DNA of 64,000 bases. Source: Nostoc sp. NMS8. GTDB taxonomy: Bacteria > Cyanobacteriota > Cyanobacteriia > Cyanobacteriales > Nostocaceae. This document shows, piece after piece, positions 26,916-36,282 of the stretch; the stretch's first letter is position 1; every line of letters begins with the position of its first letter. The translations under genes and the position numbers were made by a program. The stretch covers positions 1 to 64,000 of the forward strand of contig NZ_JABXKK010000094.1 in assembly GCF_017115045.1 (NCBI RefSeq). The letters are read 5' to 3'. A model generated the notes under the pieces. That model made no database searches, was not told the DNA's origin, and saw only the letters and a program-made list of their open reading frames with translations.

Positions 26916-27320
26916 ATGGAACCTGCTCTTCCCCTTGCTGGCTTAAACATCCTCGTAGTTGATGATGATGATGATAGCCGTTTTTACATTACTACCGTGT
27001 TGGAAGCTGATGGAGCCGCAATTACGGCAGTTGCATCAGCAGCGGTAGCATTGAAAGTACTACCTGAGTTGCATCCAGATGTCTTGATTTGTGATATTGC
27101 GATGCCTGGTGAAGATGGCTACACTCTTATCCGCAAGATTCGGGCGCTGAAGCCTGATATTTATGGAAAACTACCCGCGATCGCCTTAACTGCTTATGGC
27201 GATAGCGAGTATCGTAGCCTCGCTTTGGAAGCAGGCTTTCAAACTCATGTGCCTAAACCGGTTGATCCAGGAGAACTAGTTGCGATCGTTGCTAATTTGG
27301 TTGCATCTTATAAAAGTTGA
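26916..27320 (+). CDS. single-domain response regulator (REC)
   Basis: A 134-aa CheY-like receiver with no output domain. The acidic pocket DDDDD (residues 16-20), phospho-acceptor Asp60 (VLICDIAMP), and the conserved Thr/Lys pair (ALTAY and VPKPVDP) are present. It is likely a phosphorelay or protein-interaction module; the partner kinase is not adjacent. The start is ATG 26916, preceded by a GGAGATG-like Shine-Dalgarno. Confidence 0.9.
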   Translation: MEPALPLAGLNILVVDDDDDSRFYITTVLEADGAAITAVASAAVALKVLPELHPDVLICDIAMPGEDGYTLIRKIRALKPDIYGKLPAIALTAYGDSEYRSLALEAGFQTHVPKPVDPGELVAIVANLVASYKS

Positions 27321-27335
27321 CACAAAGATACAGGT

Positions 27336-27500
27336 ATTGGGAATAGGGCATTGAAAAGAGGCAGAGGGGCGGGGTGCAGGGGGCAGAGGGGAAAACTTTT
27401 CTCCCTTGGGTCTTCCCCAGCCCCCAATCCCCATTACCCCTTATCCCCAGAGGGGGCTCCACCATCCCCAATCCCCAGTCCCCAATCCCTTCGTTTCAAA
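27336..27500. repeat. STRR-type dispersed repeat, copy 1
   Basis: The block reads GGGCATTGAAAAGAGGCAGAGG, then a G-rich core (GGGGTGCAGGGGGC), an AAAACTTTTCTCCCTTG segment, and an array of CCCCAATC-type heptamer-like units. Related copies lie at 48836-48960 and 55106-55280. It sits between the receiver gene and the CDF remnant. Confidence 0.7.
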
Positions 27501-27506
27501 ACTAAT

Positions 27507-27740
27507 TTACTCAGATTTATATGCTGGTGGCTCGACGTGAATTAAGATTCTCACTGGACGGAATCGTTCTTCTAATCGGCTTTCTACTTCTTCGGTGATG
27601 TGGTGAGCGGTTTCTACATCTGCTGCATCCACTATTAAATGCATTTCAATGAACACTTGACGACCAAGAACACCGCGAGAAGCGATCGCATGACAGTTAA
27701 TTACACCTGAAATATTGCGATGGGAATGTAGTAAAGACAA
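27507..27740 (-). pseudogene. remnant of a CDF cation-efflux transporter (C-terminal domain)
   Basis: The 77 codons encode only a cytoplasmic ferredoxin-like domain. HSHRNISGVINCHAIASRGVLGRQVFIEMHLIVDA and ETAHHITEEVESRLEERFRPVRILIHVEP match the C-terminal dimerisation domain of cation diffusion facilitators (FieF/YiiP-type). The six transmembrane helices that carry metal are missing: upstream codons remain open for ~50 positions without an ATG and then meet a stop. I therefore call it a fragment, though a stand-alone metal-binding domain cannot be excluded. Confidence 0.7.
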
Positions 27741-27856
27741 ACAAATATAGGGAAGAGATATAGCATTGCTGTTTCTCTTCCCTATTTTTGAAATGTATTC
27801 AACTGTTCTCTCAGTTGCAGAAAAATTTGTAAGTACTTAAGAGACAAAAATTCAAT

Positions 27857-28288
27857 TTATTCTAAACCGCCTAAACCATTAGCACCAGCACCAGCCCGAA
27901 TGATAGCTGCTTGTGCGCCAATATCACCATTTGAAACAGCATCATCTAATGCTGCTGCTGCTGAAGCTACAAAAGGATTGCTGATAGTAGAAAGTGCTGT
28001 AATATCAGCTGTGCCTGGATCTATTTCCAAAGAAAGTATGGTTTCATCGTCTGTAAGTGGTGTACCAGTACCGTATAGAGGTGTAATTGTTAAAGGGCCA
28101 GGAAAGTACGCGTTATTGGGCAAAGTTAATTCACCACTAACACTGATAGAAGCGCCTGAAGCTCTAACAAGAGTTACTGCACCACGGGCTGCTGCTTGAT
28201 TTGCACTTGCTGGTGCAGCCAGAATGTTACCAACGCTAACCAAACCTAACAAGCAGATGCTTCCTTTAACGATCGCAGAAATTTTCAT
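27857..28288 (-). CDS. secreted hypothetical protein, Ala-rich tail
   Basis: A 143-aa protein with a Sec signal peptide: MKISAIVKGSICLLGLVSVGNILAAPASANQ, with cleavage likely after ASA. The mature part is acidic and rich in Ala, Gly, Thr and Ser (VSGELTLPNNAYFPGPLTITPLYG), consistent with a periplasmic or extracellular beta-rich protein. ATG 28288 was chosen because it starts the signal peptide; the frame extends to 28396. Function unknown. Confidence 0.6.
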   Translation of the reverse strand: MKISAIVKGSICLLGLVSVGNILAAPASANQAAARGAVTLVRASGASISVSGELTLPNNAYFPGPLTITPLYGTGTPLTDDETILSLEIDPGTADITALSTISNPFVASAAAALDDAVSNGDIGAQAAIIRAGAGANGLGGLE

Positions 28289-29145
28289 GATTAACAAACT
28301 CATCGTGTTGTTTATCTTTGCGTTTTCAATATAACCATTGCTTTCCAGAAAACTCTCAGTAACAATACCAGAATTTTTCAAAATTTCAGCGGTCATAAAT
28401 TAAAAAAACTAATAGACAAAATTGTGAGTGTGGAACTGAACGATAGCGGCAAAACCTTAATAAAAGAAAGCTATAGCGAGGCTTCTATCTATTTAATGCC
28501 TGTATAATAATTGTGGCAATAATTACCAATTTTAGTGTTTTGGAGAACAAAATCTAGAAAACAATTGAGGTAAGGCTTTAGACCGCTCATACACCATAAT
28601 TCTCTGTAAATACAGCTTAATAATTCGTCACAAGTTGTCATGAAATGCCCATATCATACATAATCTTTGCTAAATCTTCAGTGCATCTTTATAGGTAGTA
28701 TGCTATTGACAACAATCTGACTCCCCAGACTTATTGCGGTTCTTGTCTAGATGCAATATTTGTAGGGATGCACAACTGTATACCCCACCATATTCCACAC
28801 AATTGAAACGGGCTATAAAATCTAGTTATGGGTTGGGTAGAATGATTCTCGGAAAAAAACGCTTTGCGCGATCGCGAAGCACCCGCTAGTAGTCTGTTAA
28901 TAAATAATTGATAGATAAATTCCTTGTACACACGGCGATTTATCGCGCCTCTCTAACTGCGATCGCAAAACCAAAAATTTCTTAGGAGAGAGGAATGTAA
29001 GTAAGGTCAAATATTTGTCCCTAGTAGCAAGGTAGAAAATCAGCACAGCAAAAAATTGCCTCAGCGTTATGCTCAAGCACCATTTAACTTACTATATTTA
29101 TTGTCCCCCAGTCCAATGGGCTACATTTGCTGCCTTTAGGTCATT
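28289..29145. other. 857-base divergent region before ppk1
   Basis: No convincing gene. It holds a degenerate copy of the GATTTATCGCG repeat (28926-28955), HIP1-like octamers near 28865 and 28955, and AT-rich stretches. The ppk1 promoter must lie within the last few hundred bases. Confidence 0.5.
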
Positions 29146-31314
29146 ATGGCAAAATCTAAGAAAAGCGCTACCCCCATCAATCTCAGCGATCCACAATATT
29201 ATCTTAACCGAGAGTTAAGCTGGCTAGAATTTAATGGCAGGGTGTTACATGAAGCCTGTGACGATCGCACGCCTCTTTTGGAACGCCTCAAGTTTTTGGG
29301 AATATTTAACTCGAATTTGGATGAGTTTTTCATGGTGCGGGTTGCTGGTTTAAAGCAACAAGTAGAGGCGAAAGTTACTCTGTTAACTCCCGATGGTCGC
29401 ACACCACAACAACAGTTAGACGATATTAGGTCTACCCTCATTCCCCACGTCAAGAAACAACACCAACATTTTGAGCAAGTACTTCGACCCTTATTAGCAA
29501 ATAACGGCATCCATATACTGGATTACATAGATTTAAATCAAAAACAGCGAACTCATATCAACAGTTATTTTGAGGAACAAGTCTTTCCTGTTTTAACTCC
29601 TTTGGCTGTTGATCCTAGTCATCCTTTTCCTTTTATTTCTAATCTCAGTCTGAATTTGGCTGTTGTCGTCAAAAACCCAGACACCGAAGAAGAATTATTT
29701 GCCAGAGTGAAAGTCCCTAGCGTTCTACCACGATTTTTACCCATACCGCCAGAATTGGGAGATCAGAACAGCGACAAACCCACCAACTGGACTGGAGTAC
29801 CTTTAGAACAGGTGATCGCTCATAACTTGGAATCTCTATTTCCAGGAATGAATATTCAAGAATATCATCCGTTCCGCATTACCCGTGACGCTGATTTAGT
29901 ACTAGAAGAAGATGAAGCAGATGATTTGCTGTTAGCCATTGAACAGGAATTGCGAAAACGGCGGTTGGGTGGGAGTCCAGTCCGGCTAGAAATTCAATCC
30001 CAGACTCCTGAAATAGTGCGATCGCGATTATTGCAAGATTTAGAATTAACAGAAAGCGATCTCTACGAAGTAGACGGTCTTTTGGGACTGCGGGATTTGA
30101 TGTATTTCATGGCCTTGCCATTACCAGAACTCAAAGATCCACCACGCCAATCTGTTGTCCCATTACGCCTGCAAAGGCTGAGAGAACCGAGTTTAGATCC
30201 AGATGTTTTGGAGACGGACGAAGGAAAAGACTTTTTTGCTGTGATTCGGGAAAAGGATTTGCTAGTACACCATCCTTATCAATCCTTTTCAGCTACAGTA
30301 GTGCGCTTTATTACCAATGCCGCTTACGACCCGAATGTGTTAGCCATCAAGATGACCCTTTACCGGACTTCTGGTGACTCGCCCATCGTCAACGCTTTAA
30401 TTGCTGCTGCCGAAAATGACAAGCAGGTATCCGTACTGGTGGAATTAAAGGCGCGATTTGATGAGGAAAATAATATTTACTGGGCAAAACGACTAGAAAG
30501 AGTTGGAGTTCATGTTGTCTATGGTTTAGTGGGGCTGAAAACTCATAGTAAAACCGTTATGGTAGTACGGCGTGAAAAAGACCGGATACGTCGATACGTA
30601 CATATTGGCACTGGTAACTATAACCCCAAAACTGCACGTGTGTATACAGATTTAGGATTATTCAGTTGCCGTGAAGAATTGGGTGCTGACATCACAGATT
30701 TATTTAATTTCTTGACAGGCTACTCCCTGCAAAAGTCTTATAGAGAGTTGCTGGTTGCGCCTGTGAATATGCGCGATCGCTTTTTGGCACTAATTAACCG
30801 CGAAATTGAAAATGTTCAAAATGGATTTTCTGGACGCATTGTTGCCAAAATGAATTCCCTAGTCGATCCAGAAATTATCGCCACCCTATATGAAGCTTCC
30901 CGCGCCGGAGTGCAAATCGACTTAATTATCAGAGGCGTTTGTTGTTTGCGTCCAGGAATCAAAGACATTAGTGAAAACATTCGCATCATTAGCATTGTCG
31001 GTCGCTTTTTAGAACACTCTCGGATTTATTATTTTCATAACAATACCCAAGAGGAAATCTATATCGGTAGTGCCGACTGGATGCGCCGCAACCTAGATCG
31101 CCGAGTCGAAGTAATTACCCCAGTCAAAGACCCAGATATTGCAAAAGATTTGCAAGAAATTATGGGAATTATGCTCGCAGACAATCGCCAAGCTTGGGAA
31201 TTACAAGCCGATGGCAGTTATATTCAACGTCGTCCTTATGATGATTCTCCAGAAGCTAACTCACAAAAAATTATTATGAACATGGCATTACGTTCAACTG
31301 GTGTAGCCTCCTGA
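29146..31314 (+). CDS. ppk1: polyphosphate kinase 1
   Basis: A 722-aa enzyme reversibly making polyphosphate from ATP. Domain order fits PPK1: N-terminal middle domain (YYLNRELSWLEFNGRVLHEA, ERLKFLGIFNSNLDEFFMVRV), then two phospholipase-D-like C domains. His467 (LKTHSKTVMV) is the expected autophosphorylated residue and His624 (LEHSRIYYF) the second catalytic His. VHIGTGNYNPKTARVYTDLGL is also diagnostic. Length is typical. It stands alone; the following spacer is where the group II intron inserted. Confidence 0.98.
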   Translation: MAKSKKSATPINLSDPQYYLNRELSWLEFNGRVLHEACDDRTPLLERLKFLGIFNSNLDEFFMVRVAGLKQQVEAKVTLLTPDGRTPQQQLDDIRSTLIPHVKKQHQHFEQVLRPLLANNGIHILDYIDLNQKQRTHINSYFEEQVFPVLTPLAVDPSHPFPFISNLSLNLAVVVKNPDTEEELFARVKVPSVLPRFLPIPPELGDQNSDKPTNWTGVPLEQVIAHNLESLFPGMNIQEYHPFRITRDADLVLEEDEADDLLLAIEQELRKRRLGGSPVRLEIQSQTPEIVRSRLLQDLELTESDLYEVDGLLGLRDLMYFMALPLPELKDPPRQSVVPLRLQRLREPSLDPDVLETDEGKDFFAVIREKDLLVHHPYQSFSATVVRFITNAAYDPNVLAIKMTLYRTSGDSPIVNALIAAAENDKQVSVLVELKARFDEENNIYWAKRLERVGVHVVYGLVGLKTHSKTVMVVRREKDRIRRYVHIGTGNYNPKTARVYTDLGLFSCREELGADITDLFNFLTGYSLQKSYRELLVAPVNMRDRFLALINREIENVQNGFSGRIVAKMNSLVDPEIIATLYEASRAGVQIDLIIRGVCCLRPGIKDISENIRIISIVGRFLEHSRIYYFHNNTQEEIYIGSADWMRRNLDRRVEVITPVKDPDIAKDLQEIMGIMLADNRQAWELQADGSYIQRRPYDDSPEANSQKIIMNMALRSTGVAS

Positions 31315-31557
31315 TTGAGTGAAGCAATCCAACCTGCTTCGCTGAGGTTGCAGACTTCTGCGAAGCGTTAAAAAATCAGTTACTTATACCTCAATACAGT
31401 TTAGTTAAGCTTCTCTTCCTTCTCTTTCTTTGCGTCCAACTCTTACGAGACGTTGCGCGTAGCAAGATCCCCATAGGAGTATGCGTCCTTTGCGGGTGAC
31501 GCTCCTAACGTCGCTAACGCTACGCTATTGCCCTTGGCGTCTACGTTAAAAAAAGTT

Positions 31558-33388
31558 GTGCGATTCGTTGCTTAGTGAATCACGGTATCAGCCCGTACAT
31601 AACTAAGCCAGCCTGACAGCAGATTACTGTCATTAAAGGCTGAACTCTCGGTCAGATGCAAGTGCAAGTCTTGCCATTCCGACTCAGAATTGACTCCTTA
31701 CCTGCCCACACCGAACAAGCTCGGTTCTTGTAGAGTGAAGCTGGGAACAGGGCGCAAACAGACAGCCGTTGCGGGCTGACACTGGCGCTAACAGGGAGTT
31801 CCTACGGCGAAACCGGGTCTAGAAAAGCAACTTACGTAAAAGCAGGGCGCAACACAAAAATCCCTGACTTCACTGGAGAATCAATTCCCGCCGCATTTTA
31901 ACTTTGATAGCGGCAAGAGTCTAGGGAATCCAGTAGTTGAATTGACCACGCCTAAAGGAACTATCAATCTCTCCGAGGGAACGAATAAAAACGAGTTGTG
32001 GGTCTAGGGGCTTTTCGTTCCCCAAGTAGCCCAGACGAGCGGAGGAATCCCCATCCCTAAGAAAGACGGGACTACCAGAATGCTTAAGATACCTACCATC
32101 GCGGATAGAGCTTGGCAATGCCTCGCAAAATACGCACTAGAACCAGCACACGAAGCCACTTTCCACGCCAGGAGTTACGGGTTCAGAACTGGGCGCTCTG
32201 CCCATGATGCACAAATGTACATCTTTGATAACCTACGCTCACAAAGCAACGGAATAGATAAAAGAGTTATAGAACTCGATATCGAAAAATGCTTTGACAG
32301 GATTAATCACTCAGCAATAATGGACGAACTCATCGCCCCTAAAGGCTTAAAACTCGGAATATTCCGATGCCTCAAGGCGGGGGTTAATCCAGAATTCCCC
32401 GAACAGGGTACACCTCAAGGGGGAGTAGTTAGTCCACTATTAGCAAATATCGCGCTCAACGGAATCGAAGATATTCACAAATATCATCGAGACTACAAAC
32501 GGGGAAGGAGAATAACAGACAATACCTCAGAAAAGCATATTGTCGAACCATCGATCCGATACGCGGATGACATGGTTATTATACTCCGACCCGAAGATGA
32601 CGCAATAGAGATACTTGAGAGAATCAGCGAGTTTCTCCGCAAACGCGGAATGAATGTAAGCCAAAAGAAAACCAAAGTTACCGCCACGACAGATGGGTTT
32701 GATTTCCTCGGATGGAACTTTAAAGTCCAGAAAAACGGAAAGTTTAGAAGCACTCCCTCGGTGGACAACTTCAAGGCATTCCGTAAGAAAGTAAAACACA
32801 TCGTCAACAACTCGAACTATGGTGCTACCACAAAGGCTGAGAAATTAGCCCCGGTAGTTAGAGGCTGGAGAAACTACCATAAGTTCTGCAAGATGGACGG
32901 GTCTAGAAACTCGTTATATCACATCGAAAAAAGAGCTTACACGGTATTCAGCAAGGAAACCAAGCAAGACCGCTATTCTAGCAAGAAATTACTAGACAAA
33001 GCATTCCCAACAGTTTCCTACTCCGAAAACAAACATGTTTCTGTCAAAGGAACTAAATCACCCTACGACGGAGATACAACCTACTGGAGCGAACGCAAAA
33101 GCAAGCTCTACGGCGGCGGAACCTCTATTGCTCTTAAAAAGCAAAACCATAGATGTGCTTCCTGCGGCTTAAAGTTCATTGATGAGGAACGGGTTCACCT
33201 GCATCACATTGATGGAAATCATGCCAACTGGAAGAAAAATAATCTTGAAGCAATTCATGAGAGTTGCCACGATTACAAACACATGAGCAAAGGCGCAAGC
33301 TAAGAACATCGGAAGCTGGGTGCGGTGAAAGTCGCACGCCCAGATTTAACTGAGAGGTGCGGGGAATAATATCCTCCATCGACTCAAC
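31558..33388 (+). mobile_element. group II intron (with RT/HNH open reading frame)
   Basis: The 5' end GTGCG (31558) matches the group II consensus. Domain V is at about 33312-33347: AGCTGGGTGCGGTGAAAGTCGCACGCCCAGATT, with the AGC triad, GAAA tetraloop and paired arms. Domain VI (33352-33385) closes with a ...GACTCAAC end near 33388. Between them lies a typical structured 5' domain (31560-31860) and the intron-encoded protein. It interrupts a repeat-like non-coding sequence, not a gene, so a gene need not be spliced. Boundaries are predicted, good to a few bases. Confidence 0.85.
32080..33303 (+). CDS. group II intron-encoded protein: reverse transcriptase, maturase, HNH nuclease
   Basis: A 407-codon frame. 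RT motifs begin at once: LKIPTIADRAWQ, SYGFRTGRSAHDA, ELDIEKCFDRINH, GTPQGGVVSPLLANI, and the active site YADD (residues 161-164), then the thumb/maturase region (GWNFKVQKNGKF...RGWRNYHKFC), and an HNH domain CASCGLKF...HLHHIDGNHANWKKNNLEAIHESC near the C-terminus. The usual ~90-100 residues before the first RT motif are absent: codons GGIPIPKKDGTTR run in frame upstream of ATG 32080, but a TAG lies at 32005. So the protein is probably N-terminally damaged, although catalytic residues remain. Confidence 0.88.
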   Translation: MLKIPTIADRAWQCLAKYALEPAHEATFHARSYGFRTGRSAHDAQMYIFDNLRSQSNGIDKRVIELDIEKCFDRINHSAIMDELIAPKGLKLGIFRCLKAGVNPEFPEQGTPQGGVVSPLLANIALNGIEDIHKYHRDYKRGRRITDNTSEKHIVEPSIRYADDMVIILRPEDDAIEILERISEFLRKRGMNVSQKKTKVTATTDGFDFLGWNFKVQKNGKFRSTPSVDNFKAFRKKVKHIVNNSNYGATTKAEKLAPVVRGWRNYHKFCKMDGSRNSLYHIEKRAYTVFSKETKQDRYSSKKLLDKAFPTVSYSENKHVSVKGTKSPYDGDTTYWSERKSKLYGGGTSIALKKQNHRCASCGLKFIDEERVHLHHIDGNHANWKKNNLEAIHESCHDYKHMSKGAS

Positions 33389-33608
33389 CACTTTGACAAA
33401 GAGTAAAGCCTTAACCCAAGCGTATTGACTTATACCTTGATAACTAGCTCAACTTAGTTATTTTTGGAAAACCGGAATTTTTTGAGCAGTTGTCTAGGTA
33501 TTTTGTCATGGGTTCACACAAGTTATTCAACCATAGGATAGAGTCAGTGCTGATACTTGTTCTCATAAACTAGAGGGGTTACTCTGAATAAATTTGTCTT
33601 TCCCCTCA

Positions 33609-34025
33609 ATGTTAATGTTATCCTGTGAGCTTTCTACCTTGCGTGTTCTAGTAGTTGATGACCACGAACTGACTCGTTTAACCTTACAACTGGTTTTTTC
33701 TTGCCAGGAAAATATTCAAGTAGTGGGTTTAGCTAGTAATGGTGAAGAAGCTATAGAAATGGTTAAACGTTGCCATCCTGACGTAATTGTTCTAGATTTA
33801 CAAATGCCTATCATGGATGGCTGGAGTGCGTCTAGTCACATTAAAGCTATATCTCCCAACACCCAAATCCTTGCTTACTCCTCAGTGGAAGACGTGAATT
33901 TCCACGGTACAAAAGAAATGTCTAGCTTTGATGACGTTTGTAAGAAAGATGTACCTACAAGTGAACTTATTGCCTTAGTTAGACAATTAGGTAAGCGTGC
34001 AGGAGATGATTCAGCAGCAGGATAA
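33609..34025 (+). CDS. single-domain response regulator (REC)
   Basis: A 138-aa receiver domain. Acidic pocket VVDDHE, phosphorylation site Asp63 (VIVLDLQMP), signalling Ser/Tyr region ILAYSSVED and Lys in VCKKDVPT are in place. The pattern is NarL-like without the DNA-binding part; the C-terminus ends KRAGDDSAAG. The start may be ATG 33609 or 33615; an earlier TTG (33594) is also open. No kinase is adjacent. Confidence 0.85.
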   Translation: MLMLSCELSTLRVLVVDDHELTRLTLQLVFSCQENIQVVGLASNGEEAIEMVKRCHPDVIVLDLQMPIMDGWSASSHIKAISPNTQILAYSSVEDVNFHGTKEMSSFDDVCKKDVPTSELIALVRQLGKRAGDDSAAG

Positions 34026-34102
34026 ACCGATTAAGCTATGTTGCTTCGCCAACTCAGGTTTAGTTTAATTCTGGGGATTTGAGGACATGATAGTAATGAA
34101 AA

Positions 34103-34147
34103 GCGTCGGTATAGCCTGAAGTTGAGGGTTAAACCGACGCAATTTTT
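34103..34147. terminator. shared intrinsic terminator
   Basis: An 8-bp perfect stem GCGTCGGT (34103-34110) / ACCGACGC (34133-34140) is followed by AATTTTT on the plus strand. It lies between the plus-strand receiver gene and the minus-strand 57-aa gene, so it probably serves both. Confidence 0.7.
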
Positions 34148-34155
34148 GATATTTT

Positions 34156-34329
34156 CTACTCTACAGGAATGGTGCGTCTAAATTCATCAATTAATTCATC
34201 TAGTTCTTCCAAAGCTTGATTTACGTCAACTCTCAAAGTTCCCAGGTTTGGTTGTTCCAGTAAGCTTAACAGGTACTCCCGTTTACTTTGAACTGCGACA
34301 ATTCGTTCTTTTATAGTCTGTAAATCCAT
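34156..34329 (-). CDS. small helical protein, 57 aa
   Basis: A reading frame of 57 codons beginning MDLQTIKERIVAVQSKREYLL and ending DELIDEFRRTIPVE. It is an amphipathic, charged, probably coiled-coil peptide. An AGGA sequence lies upstream of the ATG, and the shared terminator is just beyond its stop. The codon pattern looks coding. The function is unknown; it may be conserved in cyanobacteria. Confidence 0.65.
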   Translation of the reverse strand: MDLQTIKERIVAVQSKREYLLSLLEQPNLGTLRVDVNQALEELDELIDEFRRTIPVE

Positions 34330-34517
34330 TATTTTTTCCTATCTTTAACTACCTTTAAATTTAAAGTTAACTCAAAATTTAATATTTTGGCCACTATACG
34401 CCCTTAGTAGTCCACGAGAGTAACTTTTCTTTGTTAGAAACTCTCTGTATCTTCCGTAACCCGACTCATACGTGTCAAAGAGCTAGGACAAACAGAATTT
34501 GCCCTTTTAACTCAGCT

Positions 34518-34613
34518 AAAAAACATCTAATTTGCAGAATCGAATTAAACATAACTCTTGTGGGGTGGGCAACATGAGCGCCCAGCTTATGCAATTTAAA
34601 GATGGAACAGTTT
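34518..34613. repeat. dispersed ~95-bp repeat, copy 2
   Basis: AAAAAACATCTAATTTGCA...GGGTGGGCAACATGAG...GGAACAG closely matches 26095-26190 with about one difference in ten. A more diverged palindromic relative (GGGGTGAGCAACATGAG...CGCCCACCCCAC) is at about 40315-40400. Non-coding. Confidence 0.7.
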
Positions 34614-34704
34614 ACCAGATACGAACGATGTTCTTCCCTAATTTGTTGCTCATAGCCGATGATAATAAAACTAAGGTATTCTGACTTTATACTAATTTAA
34701 GCTC

Positions 34705-35274
34705 ATGCTACGCCAAATCTCTTTAGGAACACTCGGTTTAACTATCGGCGGTATATTAACCGTCATTGGCTTCATCGCCTATGCTGATAATAATGCCACA
34801 CTCAATCTTGTCGGATTTTTTTACGGGATTCCTCTATTGTTGGGAGGGCTGGCGCTAAAAGCTAATGAACTTAAGCCAGTACCTTTTAGCCAAACGACAT
34901 CACCTTCAGCATTGATACTACGCCAGCAGCAAGCAACTGAAACTCAAAATAAAATTCGCAAAGACATCACCCGATATTGCTATGGTCAAGACGCTCATCT
35001 AGATACAACACTTTCTTTTCTAGGTTTGAGTCCCACAGACCAGGAACGACCAACCGTAACAGGGTTGCGAGAAACAGAAGTGAATGGGAGCTATGCCCTA
35101 ATTCTAGAATTTGATTCACCGCTAATACCATTTGATGTGTGGCAAAAAAAGCAGGAAAAAATGACTAATTATTTTGGCCCTGGATTAGAGATTCAAATAA
35201 CACAGCCGTCTGAAAATACAATTGAGCTAGCGCTGATTAATACTCAAAAAGAGTCCTTAGTCAGTAGTCAATAA
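34705..35274 (+). CDS. DUF2854-like membrane protein
   Basis: A 189-aa protein with two N-terminal transmembrane helices (about residues 6-28 and 34-52) and a soluble C-terminal domain (VTGLRETEVNGSYALILEFDSPLIPFDVWQKKQEKMTNYFGPGLEIQI). It resembles the DUF2854 family found in cyanobacteria and plastids, with no defined function. A CTATCTA-flanked palindrome at about 35320-35352 follows and may act as terminator. Confidence 0.8.
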   Translation: MLRQISLGTLGLTIGGILTVIGFIAYADNNATLNLVGFFYGIPLLLGGLALKANELKPVPFSQTTSPSALILRQQQATETQNKIRKDITRYCYGQDAHLDTTLSFLGLSPTDQERPTVTGLRETEVNGSYALILEFDSPLIPFDVWQKKQEKMTNYFGPGLEIQITQPSENTIELALINTQKESLVSSQ

Positions 35275-35435
35275 CAAAAATTATTGTTACTCTAACTCCA
35301 TGCCTTTATCTACAATTTAGATAGCCGACTTCTTGAAGAAGCCGACTATCTAGGCAGTTTAGGCAAGTAGGATTCCACCTTACTAACTATTGAAAAATTT
35401 GTTTTTTGGGATTTTCTTCATCACTGACCAAAAAG

Positions 35436-35696
35436 TTACTTTTCTAAACGAACTGCATACCACTGTAAATATTGTCCAGGGCCGATATCTAATTCGCAAG
35501 TGGTGTCGAGCAAATATTGTGCTTGAGCTTCCACAGTATCCAAGTTTTGTAGGTCAGGCGCCAAATCTTGAATTATGAGTTTTTGAAGAGTTGTTTCGAG
35601 CTTTTTTAATAACTCTGATAGTGTCAGAAATTGTTCTGGTTGATTGGTTTCTAGAACAACAAAGTTATCCTGCTGATACATTAATGAGTCGGGCAT
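35436..35696 (-). CDS. CRR7-like NDH-1 assembly protein
   Basis: An 86-aa soluble protein, MPDSLMYQQDNFVVLETNQ ... DTTCELDIGPGQYLQWYAVRLEK. The C-terminal CELDIGPGxxLQWYxVRLEK block matches the CHLORORESPIRATORY REDUCTION 7 family, which in plants is needed to assemble the NDH complex. In cyanobacteria the role is inferred only. It is convergent with the DUF2854-like gene. Confidence 0.75.
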   Translation of the reverse strand: MPDSLMYQQDNFVVLETNQPEQFLTLSELLKKLETTLQKLIIQDLAPDLQNLDTVEAQAQYLLDTTCELDIGPGQYLQWYAVRLEK

Positions 35697-36282
35697 TTTA
35701 AGGATTTAGTGGAGGTAAATAGTTTTGGAGTTTTTTGAAACAATTTTTTGTTGTTTGTTTAGTTAATAAGATGGCAATTTTAATGTGCAGTCTGTGGATA
35801 AATTTTAAAATTTAGTTGTTCAATATATTAATTTAATTTTAGTATATTTGTATACATTTTTTAACAAAAAATCTATTTCTTTATAACTCAATATTCTGAA
35901 TACAACTAAATAAGAATTTTTACTTAATTTATTAACCTAGAGTCAATGCATAATCAAGCCTTGTACAGGCTTAATCTCAACTTTATATAATTATACTAAA
36001 CCCCAGCAAACCTTACCGGATAGACTGAATAAATTTAAGTCAGCCGCTCTGAGAACTTACTATTAGCTATTTTTTGAGGGCACTTTGGTAATTACTTTGT
36101 TCTGTCTTACTGGGTTTCTAAAGTAACTCCAAAACTAAATGCGTAAGGTGTCCATTTGCAATTCTCAAAAAAATTGTAATTTAACTTTAACAATTGGGAA
36201 ATATAAAAGTAACATTTCCTCCCATAACCACAGCCGAACAAAAAGGTAATAATTGCCTTCGCGTTCCAATTATAGATTGTCT
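35697..36282. other. AT-rich divergent spacer
   Basis: About 590 bases with no long open frame. It is very AT-rich, particularly 35740-35960, and must hold the promoters of the CRR7-like gene and of the downstream REC-GGDEF unit. Confidence 0.5.

Noticed and set aside
27351..27545. 64-codon frame downstream of the receiver gene
   Set aside because: It is a translation of the GC-rich STRR-type repeat, and the sequence overlaps the CDF remnant.
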